Part shown: one piece after another, positions 3,953-5,242 of the stretch | Numbering within the stretch: the stretch's first letter is position 1 | Layout of the letters: each line of letters opens with the position of its first letter | Notes under the pieces: model-generated | What the model was told of the DNA's origin: nothing | The model's input: only the letters and a program-made list of their open reading frames with translations | The model's database searches: none | Made by a program: the position numbers and the translations under genes | Origin: Melioribacteraceae bacterium | GTDB taxonomy: Bacteria > Bacteroidota > Ignavibacteria > Ignavibacteriales > Melioribacteraceae | Assembly (NCBI GenBank): GCA_027036655.1 | Contig: JALWEC010000072.1 | Coordinates: 1-5,242, forward strand | Reading direction: 5' to 3' | Length of the DNA stretch: 5,242 nt

Positions 3953-5242
3953 TTATTTTTTTAACTCCTTAATTTCATCAAAGAAATATATTGAACTGTA
4001 GATTCCTTTCTCGAAATTTTCCAACGGATAATGTTCATTGGGAGAATGAATATCGTCTGTGTCAAGACCAAATCCCATAAGAATAACGGGGGCTTTCAAG
4101 TTTTCCATAAAATCAATAACGATAGGAATTGAGCCTCCTTCTCGCGTGTAAACGGTTTTTTTGCCGAACGCCTTCGAAGTGGCTCTCGCCGCAGCCTGCA
4201 GATAAGGATCGTCCAAAGGTATAACAACCGGTCTTCCGCCGTGCATATCGACAACTTCAACTTTGCAGCTTTTCGGAGTTAAGGATTTCACATACTTGGT
4301 AAACTCTTTTGCAACCTTATCGGGATCTTGATTCGGCACCAAACGCATACTGATTTTTGCAGTCGCTTTTGAAGGAAGCACCGTTTTTGCTCCTTCTCCA
4401 GTATAACCTCCGTAAATTCCGTTGCAATCCAAAGTGGGACGCGCCCAAAGGCGTTCAAGAGTTGAGTAACCTTTTTCACCTTGAACTTCTCTAACACCGT
4501 ACTCTTTAGCAAATTTTCTATCTGAAAATTTAAGCGAGGCGATATTCTCTTTCTCTTTTTTAGTAAGTTTTTTTACATCTTTATAAAAGTTCGGTATTGT
4601 AATTTTGTTGTTTTTGTCGTGAAGTTTTGCAATGATTTTTGCCAGCTCGTTAATCGGATTTGCAAGCGCGCCGCCGAAACTACCCGAGTGCAAATCTCTG
4701 TTCGGTCCCGTTAAGGTTACTTCAAGATACGCCAGCCCGCGAAGTCCGTAATTAATCGTAGGAACGCCGGGCGCATACATACTTGTATCCGAAATTAACA
4801 CGGCATCGCAAGCAAGAAGTTTTTTATTTGTCTTAAGATACGTCGTTATACTTTCGCTGCCGACTTCCTCTTCGCCTTCGATTAAAAATTTAACGTTAAC
4901 GGGAAGTTTCCCTTCGTTCTTCAAATAAGCTTCAACGCCTTTTATATGCACCAAATTCTGCCCTTTGTTATCGTCGGAGCCGCGCGCATAAATGTTGCCA
5001 TCCTTTATTACCGGATCAAACGGGTCGTTATCCCACAGCTCATAAGGATCGGGCGGCTGAACGTCGTAGTGTCCGTATATAAGAATTGTAGGCTTTCCTT
5101 TTGCGCCCATCCATTCGCCGTAAACCAGCGGATTGCCTTTGGTTTTTATTAATTTAACTTTTTTTAATCCGGCTGTTTTTAATTTTCCGGCTACAAAATT
5201 CGCGCACTCTATCATCTTATCCTTATGTTCTTCGGATGCGCT
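3953..5242 (-). CDS. M20-family zinc dipeptidase, N-terminus beyond window edge
   Basis: Metallopeptidase of the M20 family (carnosinase/DapE-like group), probably a cytoplasmic dipeptidase. The first in-frame ATG is at 5215, but the frame is open upstream to the edge (SASEEHKDK before the Met), which fits the usual family N-terminus, so the real start is outside and this entry is partial. Counting from that Met, YGHYDVQP (47-54) gives metal ligand His49 and Asp51; GSDDNKGQ (79-86) gives the bridging Asp82; EGEEEVGS (113-120) gives catalytic Glu116 and ligand Glu117; ISDTSM (141-146) gives Asp143; IHSPNEHYP (389-397) gives His390. The dimerisation domain between carries HSGSFGGALANP and GIYGGYTGEGAKTVLPSKA. 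All metal ligands are present, so it should be active. No signal peptide can be judged. It is followed at 54 bases by the unknown lipoprotein gene. Confidence 0.95.
   Translation of the reverse strand, partial: SASEEHKDKMIECANFVAGKLKTAGLKKVKLIKTKGNPLVYGEWMGAKGKPTILIYGHYDVQPPDPYELWDNDPFDPVIKDGNIYARGSDDNKGQNLVHIKGVEAYLKNEGKLPVNVKFLIEGEEEVGSESITTYLKTNKKLLACDAVLISDTSMYAPGVPTINYGLRGLAYLEVTLTGPNRDLHSGSFGGALANPINELAKIIAKLHDKNNKITIPNFYKDVKKLTKKEKENIASLKFSDRKFAKEYGVREVQGEKGYSTLERLWARPTLDCNGIYGGYTGEGAKTVLPSKATAKISMRLVPNQDPDKVAKEFTKYVKSLTPKSCKVEVVDMHGGRPVVIPLDDPYLQAAARATSKAFGKKTVYTREGGSIPIVIDFMENLKAPVILMGFGLDTDDIHSPNEHYPLENFEKGIYSSIYFFDEIKELKK

Noticed and set aside
3953..5215. ATG at 5215 as the true start of the M20 peptidase
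   Set aside because: The frame continues upstream to the window edge with sequence typical of the family N-terminus, and the visible part lacks about 30 residues compared with relatives. No ribosome site is seen before this Met.

Overview
The window is AT-rich bacterial DNA in which every supported gene lies on the minus strand, so transcription runs from right to left. The lineage is most likely Bacteroidota or the related Ignavibacteriota/Chlorobiota group. This is an inference from the low GC, a tmRNA tag ending in NYALAA (a form familiar from Bacteroidota), lipoproteins with short serine/lysine-rich N-termini, a subtilase with a long N-terminal extension, and a tmRNA gene without an encoded CCA end. 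No marker here fixes the genus.

Layout in transcription order (right to left). (1) 5242-3953: a zinc dipeptidase of the M20 family whose N-terminus lies beyond the right edge. (2) 3898-3044: a 284-residue lipoprotein I do not recognise, followed by a strong intrinsic terminator (3022-2984). (3) 2948-2294: a HigB/HigA-type toxin-antitoxin pair, toxin gene first, genes overlapping by 23 bases. (4) 2203-1646: a PduO-type cobalamin adenosyltransferase with its full set of active-site residues. (5) 1602-1243: ssrA (tmRNA), 360 nt, encoding the tag GESNYALAA, ending in a long hairpin terminator (1236-1191). (6) 995-663: a 110-residue lipoprotein whose mature part looks like a free-standing peptidase-inhibitor I9 domain. 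(7) 649-1: the N-terminal 216 residues of a secreted subtilisin-like (S8) protease, carrying its own I9-like propeptide and the catalytic Asp, cut by the left edge.

The most interesting unit is the pair at the left. A lipid-anchored I9-like domain lies 13 bases upstream of a subtilase in an apparent operon. The likely reading is a dedicated membrane-anchored inhibitor, immunity protein or folding helper for the protease. Its promoter region holds three TTGTCA/TGACAA half-sites. A second point is the ssrA leader, which contains an inverted repeat able to base-pair with the 5' end of the mature tmRNA and so compete with its normal fold. The toxin-antitoxin, adenosyltransferase and ssrA genes look like ordinary neighbours rather than one pathway, although an mRNA-cleaving toxin and tmRNA do act on linked problems (truncated mRNAs and stalled ribosomes). 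There is no gene-free stretch longer than 300 bases, and no convincing plus-strand gene, CRISPR array or insertion sequence.
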